Shown here: positions 1 to 12,244 of the stretch, one piece after another | Position numbering within the stretch: the stretch's first letter is position 1 | Layout: each line of letters opens with the position of its first letter | Assembly: GCA_024699855.1 (NCBI GenBank) | Contig: JAMPIQ010000002.1 | Span: forward strand, 12,710,001-12,774,000 | Direction: 5' to 3' | Source of the DNA: Aphelenchoides besseyi | Taxonomy: Eukaryota; Nematoda; Chromadorea; Rhabditida; Aphelenchoididae | Length of the DNA stretch: 64,000 nt | Program-made: the position numbers and the translations under genes | The notes under the pieces: generated by a model | What the model was told of the DNA's origin: nothing | Databases searched by the model: none | Seen by the model: the letters and a program-made list of their open reading frames with translations, nothing else

Positions 1-915
1 TAACAGTCATCCTTCAGTTCCATCCATTAATTGTGACGCGTGCTGACCAGGGTCTTGATGTGACGTGTTTCAATCCGCAACCTGTTGCACCTATGGACTT
101 GTCACGTGGAATGATCAAACCGTTAGCTGAAGCTCAGTGCACCTACCGACTGCATCGCTTTAGCCCCGTTGAACATGGATGTTTGGCTTTGGATGCCAAA
201 GTCGGAGAATCGATTTGGCACAAATGGCAATGTGACGGTGAGGTCGAAAATAGTGATGTCCATTCACCTATTTTAGTTCCCAATTATCTCTATTTGGTTC
301 ACGACTGTGTTGCTCGTTCAGAACGATCGAGTATTCCATTCCTTGATTCCAATGGGTAAGCGATTTGATGAAATTGAATAATCTGGAATCTCAGTTGCGA
401 ACTCGATCAGCACATCCTCGAGACTCCCGATTATTCGAAATTCAACGTCAATTCGAGTCTTCTGACTTCCGATCCACTCACCGAAACATCCACCTTAAAT
501 CTTCCCTACGTATTTCAAGTGAGTTATTTGGCAAAAAACTGTTAGCAGAGATACCAGGAAATGAGTGCGTTCAAATTTCCCGGCGACGACAACTTGGTGT
601 TCCAATGTTTTGTTTCGCTTTGCGATCCATCCGTTTCTGAGGCTTGCAGACAACAAATCGTAAGAAAAGCGAATTCAACGGGAACAAATTTGAGCATTTC
701 AGCCTCCTCGTTGTCAAAAGTCTGTCGGATTGGCTACTCGTCTGAAATCAACGGATGAATTGGCCAAACACCGAGCTAAACGTTCAACTCAAAACATCGC
801 CGTTCGACCGGGATTTGCTCGTACTTTTCGTGTTGAAACTCGAACTCTGAACGTCCTCGAAAGCGAGTCAATTCGTCCGACTGTGCCTGTGAAATACTGC
901 GATGTTCGTACCTAA
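1..915 (+). CDS. ZP-domain (cuticlin-like) protein, 3' part
   Basis: The 5' end lies outside the window. Exons 1-355, 395-518, 549-659 and 703-915 join in frame to about 266 residues. The reading shows ZP-C features: DAKVGESIWHKW, then YLVHDCVAR, then LDSNGCELD across the first junction, then RYQEMSAFKFPGDDN. Near the C-terminus a basic stretch with RAKRS fits the furin-type site that releases cuticlins from the membrane. ZP proteins of this kind polymerise into cuticle or apical matrix. No C-terminal membrane anchor is visible: the tail after the basic site is short and not hydrophobic, so the protein may be atypical or the last exon differs. The second intron is only 30 nt. The family call rests on motif layout; the exact cuticlin orthologue is not claimed. 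Confidence 0.75.
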
Positions 916-1071
916 AAACTGATCTCTCGACTTTTAATTGTTTGTTCGTATAAAAGTATTTATGTTGTTTCGGTTCAAATTTATTTGTGATAATCAGCAG
1001 CTCAACTTTATTGCGTAACGTCAATCGTAAATATACAAATGGAATATTAGAGAAAACAATTGTTCAGCTTC

Positions 1072-1701
1072 TTATTTGGTCTTTGCTCGAGCCTGCACAA
1101 TGACTGCCGTTGCTTTCTTCGACGACTTATCAGTTAACTTGTATGAAAGTTGATAGGGAGAATCGTCAGTCAAGAGCGAAATGATGCTTTTGTATTTGCT
1201 GAAGTCCAGTTTGATTGTGATGTTATGACGGCCCTTAGGAATCGGACAAGTGACACCATTGGTACATGCATCCAAGTTGCTCAATAAGCCAAAAGTAGGA
1301 ATCTGTAATTAGGAAGCATCAGTTCAATTACTTCTCATTTGCTTTACCTTGTGCCACGAACAACCACTCCAACCGCCCCAGCTGTAGATTTCGATGTCCA
1401 ATCGAATTTGACTATGTTGTGCCGAAGAATCGATGTCCATGATCACGTTGACTGGATTGGTCAACTTAATCGGATAAACTTCTTTACCTGGAATGAATCA
1501 ATAAGAAATTTAATCACTTTTTTATAATTAACCTTGTAAATCGGTGAATTTCATTGAATAAACTGTTCCGTCATTTTTTACTGTTGGATCAGGAAACCAA
1601 TTCACCTTCGTATCGGTGTTGTTTGGCCATTTCTCGCAGTTTTCTACTGCTCTTCCGGAAACAAACGTAACAAAAAGGAAAGCAAAGAGAAATTGGATCA
1701 T
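1072..1701 (-). CDS. Secreted ML-domain (MD-2/NPC2-like) lipid-binding protein
   Basis: Exons 1701-1533, 1487-1348 and 1302-1072 encode 179 residues. The start ATG at 1701 gives a clear signal peptide, MIQFLFAFLFVTFVSG, followed by a mature chain with Cys pairs spaced as in ML domains: ENCEKW near the N-terminus, GGWSGCSWHK in the middle, then LDACTNGVTCPIPKGRHN. The C-TNG-VTCPI-G pattern is typical of NPC2/GM2A-type ML proteins, which bind a single lipid in a beta-sandwich pocket and act outside the cell or in lysosomes. Length is usual for the family. It lies tail to tail with the ZP gene. The ligand cannot be told from the sequence. Confidence 0.8.
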
Positions 1702-2531
1702 CGTAAGTGAAGAACCGACCTTCGAATAAAAAGACGAATGTGCTCACGGAACAACTCACTTCCAGCTTTTATATGATTTCATTTGGTAATCTTCGTTCTG
1801 ATTAGGACGCAATAATTAAGCAGAATTCTTCGTCTGAACACTTAATGGGCGTGTGCCATGGGCAAAACACGCTGCTCACTGATAAGCTTCTTCCTTGAAG
1901 ATGCGTAATTATGAGAGGACGAATATCGCAACCATAATTTGTACGGACAAAGTATGAGTTTAATAAACCAATTCCATATTGTCGGTAAACAGTTTTTGTA
2001 CTTTCAACGTTTGATGACGTGAGCTCCCAAATAACGTCCAACTGATCGATCATGCCATTCGAGATTTGGACAAAGTTCAATACCGATTTGACTAACAAGA
2101 AAACAACTGTTGTGACACGAAGAATATTTGGTTTAATTGGTTGCGATGTTACGATTTGTTTTGCAACGATTACCATCCTACAACCATTAGTACGAAGACA
2201 TGATCTTTACAATTTGCAAATTCGAACAACTCGAACATCTACAACGCTGCGTATTCTCAGAAACCGAAGATTGCAAGCAAAGTTCGTGGATTTCTTTTAC
2301 ACGTAAGTGCAGCCAATTAAGCAGAGACCCATCGATTAACCTCTCTGGAAATGCATTGCTCTTTGGTTTAAGAACGTGAAGGCAATCGGCTTCTGTTCAT
2401 CCGACAATTTTGAAGTGTCCGACCTTCGAAGCTCAACCTCTGACGCGCACTTGTGACGAAGAACCGTTCGCTACAAACAAGTTTTTGAACGTAAACTAAT
2501 TGGTTTCCCTCTTCTTTTTTGTGTTCAGAAA
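1702..2531. other. Intergenic stretch, no supported gene
   Basis: About 830 bases between the ML-domain gene and the next likely exon. A TATA-like tatatga near 1770 lies upstream of the minus-strand ML gene and could belong to its promoter. Open frames exist on both strands (minus 1802-2176, plus 2052-2306), but they overlap each other and I recognise no family. A strong donor-like cacgtaagtgc occurs at about 2301, so an unrecognised exon ending there is possible. Confidence 0.4.
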
Positions 2532-3250
2532 ATGCCCGGACGTACGATTTTGATTGGAACATCGAAATTGCCGTCAGAAGTCGAGTCCCGATGCGTCGGA
2601 TTAAACGGCGAAGATGAACGCGATTTCTTCAAACTTTTTCGTGGAACCGTGAAAATTTCTGGTAAGTGATTTGCCACGAACATCAAATTTTGTTTTGCGA
2701 TTAAATTCTGTTCACTATCATGCGGATGTCAAGGCCGAGAGTTTGTTTACCGTTTCGCCGAACGGGAATTCGCCGGAAAGTGTCGTGATCGCGCGACATC
2801 CTAAGCGACGGCACTTGAAAGCGTTTTTGATTGTCCGAATGCTCACACATTTTGGCATCGACGCGCATTCCTCAACGGGAATCTTTCGAGGATCTCGACC
2901 TCGTTTTCACTCTTTTACGCGCTCATCGATTTTATCGGTGCAATTCGCTTCTTATATGAAAACAACGACCCGAGAGATGGCTAGAGTGGCAAATAGGATC
3001 GTGGGACAAATGAAATTCCCAACCGTTACAAGATCGTTTTGAACTTCTCGTACACAAATCGATTCGAACGGAAACTGTAAAACGATTTTCGCAATCAATC
3101 TAAATCCACAGCCTTAAGGCGGCACCGAACGGAGATGCGAAATTTCGATTGCGGCGTCGAGATTTGCAAGAGGACGTCAGCCATTCGCCGCCTATGGATT
3201 TTGACGTTAAGCAAAACAAACTCATTTCTCGGATTACCACATTCCTTTGA
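2532..3250 (+). CDS. Unrecognised gene, exon structure uncertain, possibly broken
   Basis: The clearest part is the last two exons, 2997-3076 and 3112-3250, which join in frame and end at TGA 3248-3250. They read GTNEIPNRYKIVLNFSY then FRLRRRDLQEDVSHSPP and a short tail. An upstream exon may start at ATG 2532 (MPGRTILIGTSKLPSEVE) and end at a strong donor at 2662. Between them one frame (about 2712-2996) contains CPNAHTFWHRRAFLNGN, reminiscent of the W-x-x-R-R of prenyltransferase alpha-subunit repeats, but that frame also carries one TAA and two TAG codons and a neighbouring frame looks coding for about 25 codons. Either splicing is unusual or the gene is decayed. No function is claimed. Confidence 0.35.
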
Positions 3251-3377
3251 CCCCGTCATTCGTTTGTGTGTGTGTGCGGTTTCGAGCCATCGTTATACTT
3301 TCTGATAAGGTTAATCGCAACTTTACTGCAACAGGTCACTCGCTGGTTTTTAGTAGTGGCCTTTTGCTTATTCTTGC

Positions 3378-6300
3378 ATGTCAATCGTTACGGACAGGAA
3401 TTCAAAGTCAACAAACGAAATGGTCGAGTTCTCGTTGCGTTCATCGTCGTTAAATGATAGCGCTCTAACTTTGTCACCACCAAGTAGTATTTCTTCACCA
3501 CCACAAACTGAAAGCCCATCAAGCCCATTTCGATTGAAAAGTCATATTAACTCAACTATGCGTCCTCATGAGTTATGGAATCCAGGTGTTTACTCGTCAT
3601 ATGATACATCGACGTTGCCATTGGTTCGCACACTCACTATAACTTCTGATTCGGGGCGTGAATCTGCAAGTGACGACGATATGGCCAACAGTCCACCACC
3701 TCGATTAACTTCACGTCCACTTACGATCTATCAAATCGAAAAGGCAAAGGCAGCAGGAGAACTTCAAAAACGTCGAATGCAAAGTCTACCGTCCCGTTCT
3801 TCTTACACTTCAGCCTCTGCAATGTTGTTCAAAAACGACGCGAAGATTGCTAATTCGACTGTACGGGAACAATCGCTTCCTCCATCAAAGACGGTGATTC
3901 AAAATACTGCAACTGTAAACGGAAATGTTCTGCGTATATACATTCCAGCGTCGGTAAGTGCTCGCTTGAAATTTGCTTAAAACTTTTAATTTCAGCCACC
4001 CAACACGCTTCCACGGACCCCAGCAAACTTGAAACAAAACCAACAGCCATTAGCAGAAGTTTCAGTTGGTAAGCTTTGATCAAAGTGGTCGAAAGGTTGT
4101 CATCGCCGGTGCATTGATTTCCATTTTTAATCGATACTCGTAAAGTAGACTTCAATGTGATGCAAAAGGAATCAATCGGACAGCAATTGTGTGATTTGAA
4201 TTTACAAACACGAAAGCCGGTCATCAATAACTGGGTCATTGTTCCAATTCAAAGGTTTCTATCAAATTATGAAACCAATGAGTTTTATTCAAACCCGATA
4301 CTCTAACGGTTTCTGTTCGTATGTTAGCTGTGAAATTGGTTTTCTAAAACTCGCGACTTTGAATCGTTCCGCTTTTTTTATAAACGTCAACTGCGACGAA
4401 AATCGCGGCGTAGAAACCGGAGAATCGCGGACGGCAATACGGAAAATTGGGGAAATTGAAGCCGTCAACTTACGAGCTACAGCAACAGAAGCATTATGAT
4501 TCAACGTGCTGTAGTGCTTGACAAGATGTTCTTGTCATTTTAAGGCCGAACAGTAAAAAGCAAAATTAGTTGTCGAGTTTTCTCACTTCTGACTCAAATC
4601 TTCGTTTGAATTTGTTGTTACCATCGTATTCGAAATTTCAGCAAATGTGAAGCCATTGATGGAACCAAACACGCTGTCCACTTCCCTACGCGATGTGCTT
4701 GAGAAACGTGCTGCCAACAAATCTTCTGGTTATCGAGTTAGTGCTTGGGAGGCTCCAATTACTCCGGGACGTATCGAGAATTTCGAACCTGAAGTAAATC
4801 GTCGAAGTGGCAGCAATGGTGAGTATGAGGGTGTGGCGACATTATTTTCTGTTTGTTTTTTATTCCTTTTTTCAACAGTTTATTGACATGAGAAAGCATG
4901 TTGGTTTTATAGAACGCTCACAAAATCATAAGAATGCTAATAAAAAGTGATTAAGCTTTTCGATTTAGACTCCTCCATTGATTCGACTACCAGCAATCGT
5001 GCTGCTTCCGCTGCGTCATCATCGGCATCGTCGACTCGTGCAATTCAGGTGCGTTTATTTTCGTAAGCGGGTGTTATGTTTCTTCTTTTCTACGTTTGGT
5101 CGTCAACGTCCATTTCCTAACTTTTTTCCCCGCTAATCTGCTATACAAAACAGTTGACTTTGTCTGTTCGCTTAAAGTCGAATTATTTTGAGGATCAACG
5201 GCGATCGGCCGCGACAATCCACTTTCGATCGGCGCTCGCAATTTTTAAGTTTTCCCGACGCATCATTCCGCTCATCGACGAGCGTCCATAGTCGTTGCTC
5301 AAAAGCCGATTTACATGAAAATTCGGGTTAACTCGCTCAAAAAAAACCACTTGCACAGCTCTTCCTTTTGAGTTGTGTGTCATCGCCGATGCGCAATTGT
5401 CCGATTAATAACAAAAACTGTCGACTGTTCGGTCTTAAGCCTCTACGCAACAACAGTTAACGTTCCAGCGATGTCGCATCGTCGTAGTCAGTTGTTTTTC
5501 GGGGGTGTAGGTGATGTTTCTTGATGGCTGGTTATCTGTCGTTGTGCGCTGAAACCCGTGTCGTTCATCTCTTATCCTGTCGCTATCTACCGTCTATCTC
5601 TTAAATACGGAAATCAAGGGTATTTTAGCCGAATCGTACTAAAATTGAATACTACACTCTACAAATTCAACCAAAGAAGCCAATCGAGTCGAGTGAAAGT
5701 GGACACACTCTTTCGGACATTTCTTCCTGTACAACGGATTTGATTGAAGCAGCTGAGAATGTTCTAAAGAACGCTTCCAGACCCGCAAAGTCGACAAACG
5801 ACTTCAAACGAGATTCGACGTCGACTATTTCAAGTCAACAGAACGTTGAAAAAAGCAGTTTGTCGAGCCAAAGCAAACTATTCACGAATTCATCGTTAAC
5901 AGCGACAAGCGAAGAAGTAGCTTCAATTGGAACGGTTGACAGCAAAAATTACGTTGAGACAAGAAACCCGAAAACAGAATCAGATCGTAGTTTGTCATTG
6001 TCACCATTGACTTCCGATTCGTCCGTCTCGTCGGCCGATTCCAACACTCTGGCTCGTGTCACGAGGATGTCGGACACCGCGCATCGCATGTTTCGCAATA
6101 ATCCAACGTTGCCGGCATGGCGATCCAAATCGGTGGAACAATTCAACAATCGAAGCAGTGATTTGCCAAAACTCGTAGAAGAAAAGAACCGTAAACGAGT
6201 GGTATTTCCCGATTCATTGCCTCCCGATAACGAGAAGAAACATCTCTACGAAAATATCGAAGATTGTCGCAGTCGAACTTATGAACATCCACAACAAATT

Positions 6301-7187
6301 ATGCCACTTCCCGGACGTCGTTTACCTTTCCGTCAACCACCACGAGTTCCCGTTCTTTCGTTACCAACACAAATCGACTCTCGTCCACATCCCATCATTC
6401 TTCAACGGGATGTTGGACCGGCTATTTCGACTGTTAGCTATCGTTTCTACGATTCCTCTGGTCGCGAACAAAACTCATTAAGTCAACGTGTTAGCGCGCA
6501 ATTGTTGAAACGTTCGGCAATGCGAATGTCTTTACCGCGTAATCGATCAACAGCGCGTTCCGAGTTCGATAGCGTAAGTATTGATTCTCTTAATCTCTTC
6601 GATCTCCTCTCACTGTTGTTCTTCAGCAAACTTTTAAGAATTTTCTAAATTTGATGTTTGCAGCAATCTTATGACCGACGATATGACGTGCCACATTTCT
6701 CTTCACCACCTCCCCGACAATCTGCAACTTATGAAGTGAGTTGATTACAAGAAACTTTTGTGGCATTTGGGCAGTTTGGTGGATGATTGCTTACTATCCA
6801 ATTTTAGTCTCAACATGCATTTCCGGGTCCACTTGTCAATTCAAATTCGTGGGCGAAATCAAAGGACCAGAAGAAAGAAACCCGTAAAAGCAACCAATTT
6901 AACGATCCAATTGTTACGGTAAACGGAAAACAACATTGCGCTCATTGTCGCTTTCAACTCGGTTAGTAAATGTACAACAATTGATCTGAGTTCCAAATTT
7001 AGGACGAGGACAAGCAATGAAGATTGACGCATTAAATTTGTATTACCATCTTCAGTGTTTCCGTTGTTCAAATTGCAATGCTCGGTTAGAGACCGGAAGT
7101 GCTAACGGAACTGATGTTCGAGTCAATGGTTCGGAACTTTATTGTCAACGTTGCTACAATTTTACGGTCATGTCAAGTCGTATTTAA
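3378..7187 (+). CDS. LIM-domain protein, LMO7/LIMCH1/Smallish type
   Basis: Exons 3378-3953, 3996-4068, 4642-4818, 4969-5048, 5629-6573, 6664-6735, 6808-6961 and 7003-7187 keep frame throughout and give about 753 residues if the ATG at 3378 is used; an upstream start exon cannot be excluded. Most of the chain is low-complexity, rich in Ser, Pro and Arg. The C-terminus is a single LIM domain: C-x2-C in QHCAHCRFQLG, then YYHLQCFRCSNCNARL, then NGSELYCQRCY as the last zinc ligands. A lone C-terminal LIM ending VRVNGSELYC resembles LMO7, LIMCH1 and Drosophila Smallish, which sit at actin-linked adherens junctions. No PDZ or calponin-homology domain is visible. One intron (5049-5628) is unusually long for this window. 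Confidence 0.75.
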
Positions 7188-7866
7188 TCGAAAGACCAAC
7201 TTCAAAATATCCTTCTTTTTGCGTATGTTAGTTCCGCTTTGAAACCCCCAAATGTTTGTTTCATCAAACCGAAAGTCTTTTAACCCACTATTTCACACGT
7301 CATATCCGTTTTTTGCTCAAGTTTTGGTGCTTTCGTTCTAAACAAGGTAATGGTAACAGCGAATTGGTTTAGGACACAGTAATTTGCGAATATTATTTTA
7401 ATAGTAACGTATGATATCATTATGCTTGACTTCGAATTTCTTTTTCTTGGAGGTTTCTTCTTTGACTTGCCATAAGAAAGTTTCTGGCTTTCAGATAACA
7501 CATCATTCTAATGAAGATGATAAAAATATTTTAACTTGGTTTTCGAATAAATAGCCTACAACATTCCTAAGAACCTTTTATCGTATTAATCAGAAAATAA
7601 GTCGGTCTACAAGTAACATGTTGTCATGCGTATTAGACGAGAACTCATCAACCTAATTGAAATTGTTGTCGTCTCAAATTGACGTCTATTTAACTCTGAA
7701 GGTTTCTGTTCAGTTAGCCATTTCGTAGATTTGGAATGAGGAAGCTTGTCGCTGCAAACTCCGAATTTTGCGCGATGAAGTTCTTAAGCCAAATTGGTAG
7801 TGACTGTTATTTCGTGTAGCTTAAAAGAAGATGTTCTCAATAATCGTTTGTTTTTAAGGTTCAACT
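7188..7866. other. Intergenic, no supported gene
   Basis: This stretch holds the 3' flank of the LIM gene and the promoter side of the small secreted-protein gene. A possible 5' exon lies at about 7737-7797 (ATG in frame with the downstream start across a gtagtg...tttttaag intron), which would extend the secreted protein N-terminally; it could equally be 5' UTR. Nothing else is seen. Confidence 0.4.
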
Positions 7867-8215
7867 ATGGGTAAACTGCCGCTCGTTCTTGTGCTCTGCT
7901 TTTTTTCTACCTACGTTCATTCGTTAGTTATTTTCTTAGACAAACAGACCGAAGGATTCACCGATTATAACAACGACAATGTAAGTCAACAAATTATCAT
8001 TGTTGTTTGATGTACGGTTCTTTTAGACGGCTTATATGACCGATTACCAAATTTATCCGTTCAATCTACAACGTCGTCCTGGCGACAGTAAGGAGAGCAA
8101 ATCGTTTCCCATTATGCAAGTCCCGATCAAGATGACGAATCCGATTTGGAGTCTGATTAGTCGAGCAAGTTCGATTTATCGCGATTTTCGTCGACATAAG
8201 AAGTCAGTGGATTGA
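7867..8215 (+). CDS. Small secreted protein, possible peptide precursor
   Basis: Exons 7867-7980 and 8027-8215 give 100 residues. The start ATG at 7867 yields a signal peptide, MGKLPLVLVLCFFSTYVHS. The mature part has no cysteines and is rich in aromatic and basic residues. It has dibasic sites (QRRPGD near residue 52, RRHKK near the C-terminus) that could be cut by proprotein convertases, so a neuropeptide-like precursor is possible, but no amidation Gly-basic repeat is present. A polyadenylation signal, aataaa, follows at about 8237. I recognise no family. Confidence 0.6.
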
Positions 8216-8549
8216 TCTGTTTGTACAAGCTCGTGAAATAAACTTATCATGAGCGATGATATAAAATAGCAATTTATCACAGTTATTTCAACAATCATAA
8301 AACATCCTAGAGATCCAAATTTTTACTGTTTGACTTTGGAATTTCCGTATGTTCATTGACAAGTTAAAGAGAAAAACAACATACTCAATACCGTCGTATT
8401 ATAAGATAGAAGAGAAGAGCCCATCTAAGGGCACAATTGCGGCTCAACAACACGCTTTTGGGATCAAATAAAAATAAAGAAAAAGAGGAAACAAGTAGAA
8501 AAACTGCAATTATTCTTAACGCCGCACCAGCTCCAATCAACGACAAGAA
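8216..8549. other. Convergent 3' flank
   Basis: Space between the stop of the secreted-protein gene (+) and the stop of cnot3 (-). It holds aataaa at about 8237 on the plus strand and A-rich sequence that would be the cnot3 3' UTR on the minus strand. No gene is seen. Confidence 0.5.
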
Positions 8550-11441
8550 TCAATCAACATCTTTGTCCTCGAGATATTTGTATTCAAAAGTAAAATCTTC
8601 CATTTTACGTTGCGTCCACTGAAGAAAAGAATAAGATTAAACAAAGAAAACTCGCGTTACCTTTTCGTAATCAAACATCAAATAAGATCCCTAAAACGTC
8701 AATATGATAGAAATCAAACGATATTCTTTCTGTTACCCGTTCGTATTCATCCGTGATTTTCTGTGGTTCTTGATGACGTTGAAACCACTGAAGATATTTC
8801 ATATGATAACGCCACGCCAGTTTTTTCAAAGCTTTTGCTGCCAGCAGCTGAGCTTTGGTGCCCTAAAAACGATAATTTTGCAATGGTGATAAAGATTAAA
8901 CAAACTTCAAGATAATAAAACGCAAAGAAGAGCGTTTCTGGCTGCAAACGAGTATAATACTCAAGTGTTTCGAAGTTGGGCATCATCTTTTGCGGATAAT
9001 ACGGAGCTGTGTAACATGGCGACGGTTGAATCATTTGATTCCCAACACGTCGTTTCTCGGTATCACTCGGAACGGGCATTCGACTGGCAACTGCGTCGAC
9101 CATATGCAAATGTGCTTCCATTTCTTTGGTCGGTTCAAGAACACCCAATGGAATGGCACCCAAATACGGTGGAATAACGGAACTCTGCGGTGTTTTTGGC
9201 ACCGTTTGTTCTTCCGAATTGACGATGTCGCGTAGTTGTTCCGGTGACATACTGCTAATTGCTGCACTCAGCTCATCCATGTTCATGTTTGGTCCAAGAA
9301 GACCTGATAATTTGTAGCAAGTAAAAAGCAAAGTTGAATAAGAGCTTACGTTTGTCATCAGACTTGGCGGAATCAACGCGTTGCATTCGATTTAATTCGG
9401 CGGACGGCGAAGCACGTTCTTGTTCTTCCACCACCGTTGGCACCGTGGAAGCTGTTGAGGGCGGTGGTGTTACCGATGAACTGTTGGCAGCAGCGACAGC
9501 AGCATAACTCGGTGGATTGCTTGGTACTCCCGAAGGTGGTGTAAACGGCATACTGGCGTTCGTACTTTCCGCCACGTTCATCGCAGATGTTGGCGAAGAA
9601 GCAACCGAGACGGTCGGTGTTGCTGCACTAACTGGAACACTTGCACTAGTTGTTTGTGATGTTGATACGCTGTTGTTTCGTTGTCGAACTGGAGGCGATG
9701 CTCGAGAAGCTGCAGCCGCGTACGAGATCGGTTGAGAGTGCGTAGTAACAACTGGACGAGTTGTTGGAACACTACTCGTTAACACCGGTAAGTTTCGAGC
9801 TTTCGGAACTTCTTCCGGTTGCGGAGATTCCGATGGACTCTTAGTTGCTGAAATTAAGATCATTAAATAGAACTTCAAACTTTTAAGAACCTTTTTCTTT
9901 CTCTGTTGAAGGACAATTGACCACACGGAGCTGATTGATGTAATCGCCCAAATTCAACTCGTTATACACGTCTGCAAATACGGCTTTGTGTATGTCAAAT
10001 GAACAAAACATACCATCCGGTTCCATCGTTTCCAACGTTGCCAAATCGTCGTCGTATTCCGAACCTAGGGCATCAACGTACATGTCTAGTGGATCTCGAA
10101 GCTTGTTGTTCACTTCTTCGACTTCCAATTTTTCGTTCATGATCAATCGCATGCAAACTTCCAAGTTCGTCAAGTTAAATTTCACTCGTTCGAGATGTTT
10201 CTTCAATTCCTCCACTTTCTGAATAGAGCAAGTTGTTAGAATCCGATGGCTTAGAAATGAACAGTAAAAATGAAGATGAGCAGGTTTGGGTCGTTTGCAG
10301 GAGAATGCCTCTCATGCAAAATAAACGCCAAAAACTGCAATATTCGATCTCCCCCCAAGTTTCTATTGGGCGGTTGAGTTCGTTGGATCGATTATAAGGA
10401 GTTGGTATAACAATGTGATTACGCCACAAAGGAGCAACAAAGAGGCCAACAATGCTAAGCAAATCCCACACATTTTACGCGGAAGACCACGAGGCATCTT
10501 TCATATGGTTAACTTGATCCGTTAGTGTTTTGAATAGGGAGCGCATAGTTAAAAGGAGATTATGCAAACGGCTATTGAGCGGTTGTTTTGAATACTTATT
10601 GACAGATGATATGCCTAAGAGCATCTGTACTATTGATCTATTGGTATACATTTCGGCAAATCGATTCTTGACCCGAGGACCCGCTGCGCAGTTTTCCGAT
10701 GCGATTTCAGTGCGCGGCCTGCCTTTTACTCATTAAGCCTCCAAACATCATCGCGATTAACGGACTGTTAATTGCACTCGTCTCACTAAAATCTTAAAAC
10801 CAACTTCTTTGTCAGCACGTTTCATCTCGTCTTTGTTTTTCCCACGTTTTCGTCCCGTATCGGCAGCGGTCACAAAACTTTCGATTTTTGATTCTGTACG
10901 ATCGATTTCGTCTTGAATTTTGCGGATTTGTGTCTGAAAACACGAGTTGATGAAAATCACAAGAATTCGATCTTACATTTAACCACTCCAATGTTTCAGC
11001 TTTTTCTTTCATTCGGGGATCAAGTTTTTCTTCAGCTGACAGTCCCTGTTTACTGTGCGGTTTGGTTTTGTTTTCTCGTTCCACATCTTTGAAAGTTTCC
11101 ATTCGCTGTTCGATTAATTTTCGATACTGATTCAGTTTCTCTTTGTCCTGCAATTGTCAGTGAAACAAAGACGGAAGTGCAATGACCTTAATATCCGAAC
11201 TATTCTGCCATCCTTTGATCTGTTCACGTAGTCGTTGTAGTTTCTTAATTTCCTTCTTTAAATCGTCTTGTAACTTGTCACGTTGATTGTCGCTATGTGC
11301 TTCGTTCATTTTTTCCATAGTTTCTTCGAAGATCTCGACCCCTTCGTCGATCTGAAACATCGTCGTATAATCGAAAAACATCGGACTCACCTTCTTGAAG
11401 CACTTGTCCATCTCATTGAGAAGCTTTCGTTTTTCCGCCAT
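8550..11441 (-). CDS. cnot3: CCR4-NOT complex subunit 3
   Basis: Eleven exons, 11441-11391, 11351-11187, 11147-10977, 10933-10805, 10218-10014, 9971-9891, 9847-9350, 9303-8906, 8862-8737, 8690-8661 and 8618-8550, join in phase to 640 residues. The N-terminal NOT3 coiled coil starts [17 protein letters not shown] and contains [18 protein letters not shown] Ser/Thr/Ala/Pro-rich linker follows. The C-terminal NOT box is clear: [52 protein letters not shown] and [18 protein letters not shown]3 binds CNOT2 and CNOT1 and helps drive mRNA deadenylation. Length is a little short of the vertebrate protein (about 750), mainly in the linker. The gene runs head-to-head with gcn2. Its fourth intron (10219-10804) is about 590 bp and holds no clear gene. 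Confidence 0.95.
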
Positions 11442-12244
11442 CTTTTATTATTTGATAGAACAGGAGGATTATTTACATAGACTTCAATATACGAATATCA
11501 ATTGCAAACACAGCGATTGATTCGAATTCACCGTTTCTGCGTGTTCGAAAGTCACAGAGGAAAAACCATCAAATAACTTGAAATAATAACTAATAAACGA
11601 TTTAACGTTCTTAGAAGGCTACTTCGCGAACTGCACGAAAAACCTACGCGTTTAAATGCTGTCGGTATTATACAATTTATATTAGTAAAAGTCGTCAGAT
11701 ATCAAACAAAAGCTTTTTCAAGCTTAATAGAATTCAGCAAAAGCCAGTTACTTGGCGTCATGTGCGCTCGGTTCGAGTTGTCAAGTTGTGCGTTCAGTTC
11801 GTTGCACCGTAAAATTGTTTGCATGTGCTTCCAATTATTGTTGTAATGTCGTCGAACATCCAATTGTACTGAGAATGATCTGAAATCCGAAAACAAGAAG
11901 AACAACTCGGATCTTCGGCCTTCTGGACCGAAACCTGTCCACCTAACGATTCAAATATAAAAGCAAAAAGTAAAGTTTCTTGTACTGAAGTAATTATGGT
12001 TAACTTAAATTACCGTAAGAATACTTTCAAGGGATAGTTTGTGGTTTTAATTCTAATCACTTGGATCGACAAATCTCTCGAAACTCGTTGACAATCCGGA
12101 TACTGTGAGACGTCGCAAGAAATCTATGAGATAATTTTGCTAACACAAACCTTTTACTGCAACATTTTACTGTCGATGTTTTGTTGGCTTTGTACCAATT
12201 CATTGAAAGTGATGTAAACCGTAGAAGGAGAGTGGAATGGTCAA
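11442..12244. promoter_or_regulatory. Divergent promoter region between cnot3 and gcn2
   Basis: About 800 bases separate two start codons that face away from each other, so both promoters must lie here. I see AT-rich stretches but no motif I can name. Short open frames on the minus strand (11702-11905, 12057-12257) have no recognisable content. The call as regulatory space is from gene orientation only. Confidence 0.4.

Noticed and set aside
2671..3042. 123-codon plus frame
   Set aside because: Composition is Ser/Arg/Thr-biased with no family match, and the intact 3' exons use another frame.
9517..9735. 72-codon plus-strand frame
   Set aside because: Antisense shadow of the low-complexity linker of cnot3.
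10175..10471. 98-codon minus frame in a cnot3 intron
   Set aside because: It runs through the acceptor of the next conserved exon and has no similarity to NOT3; the exons join in phase without it.
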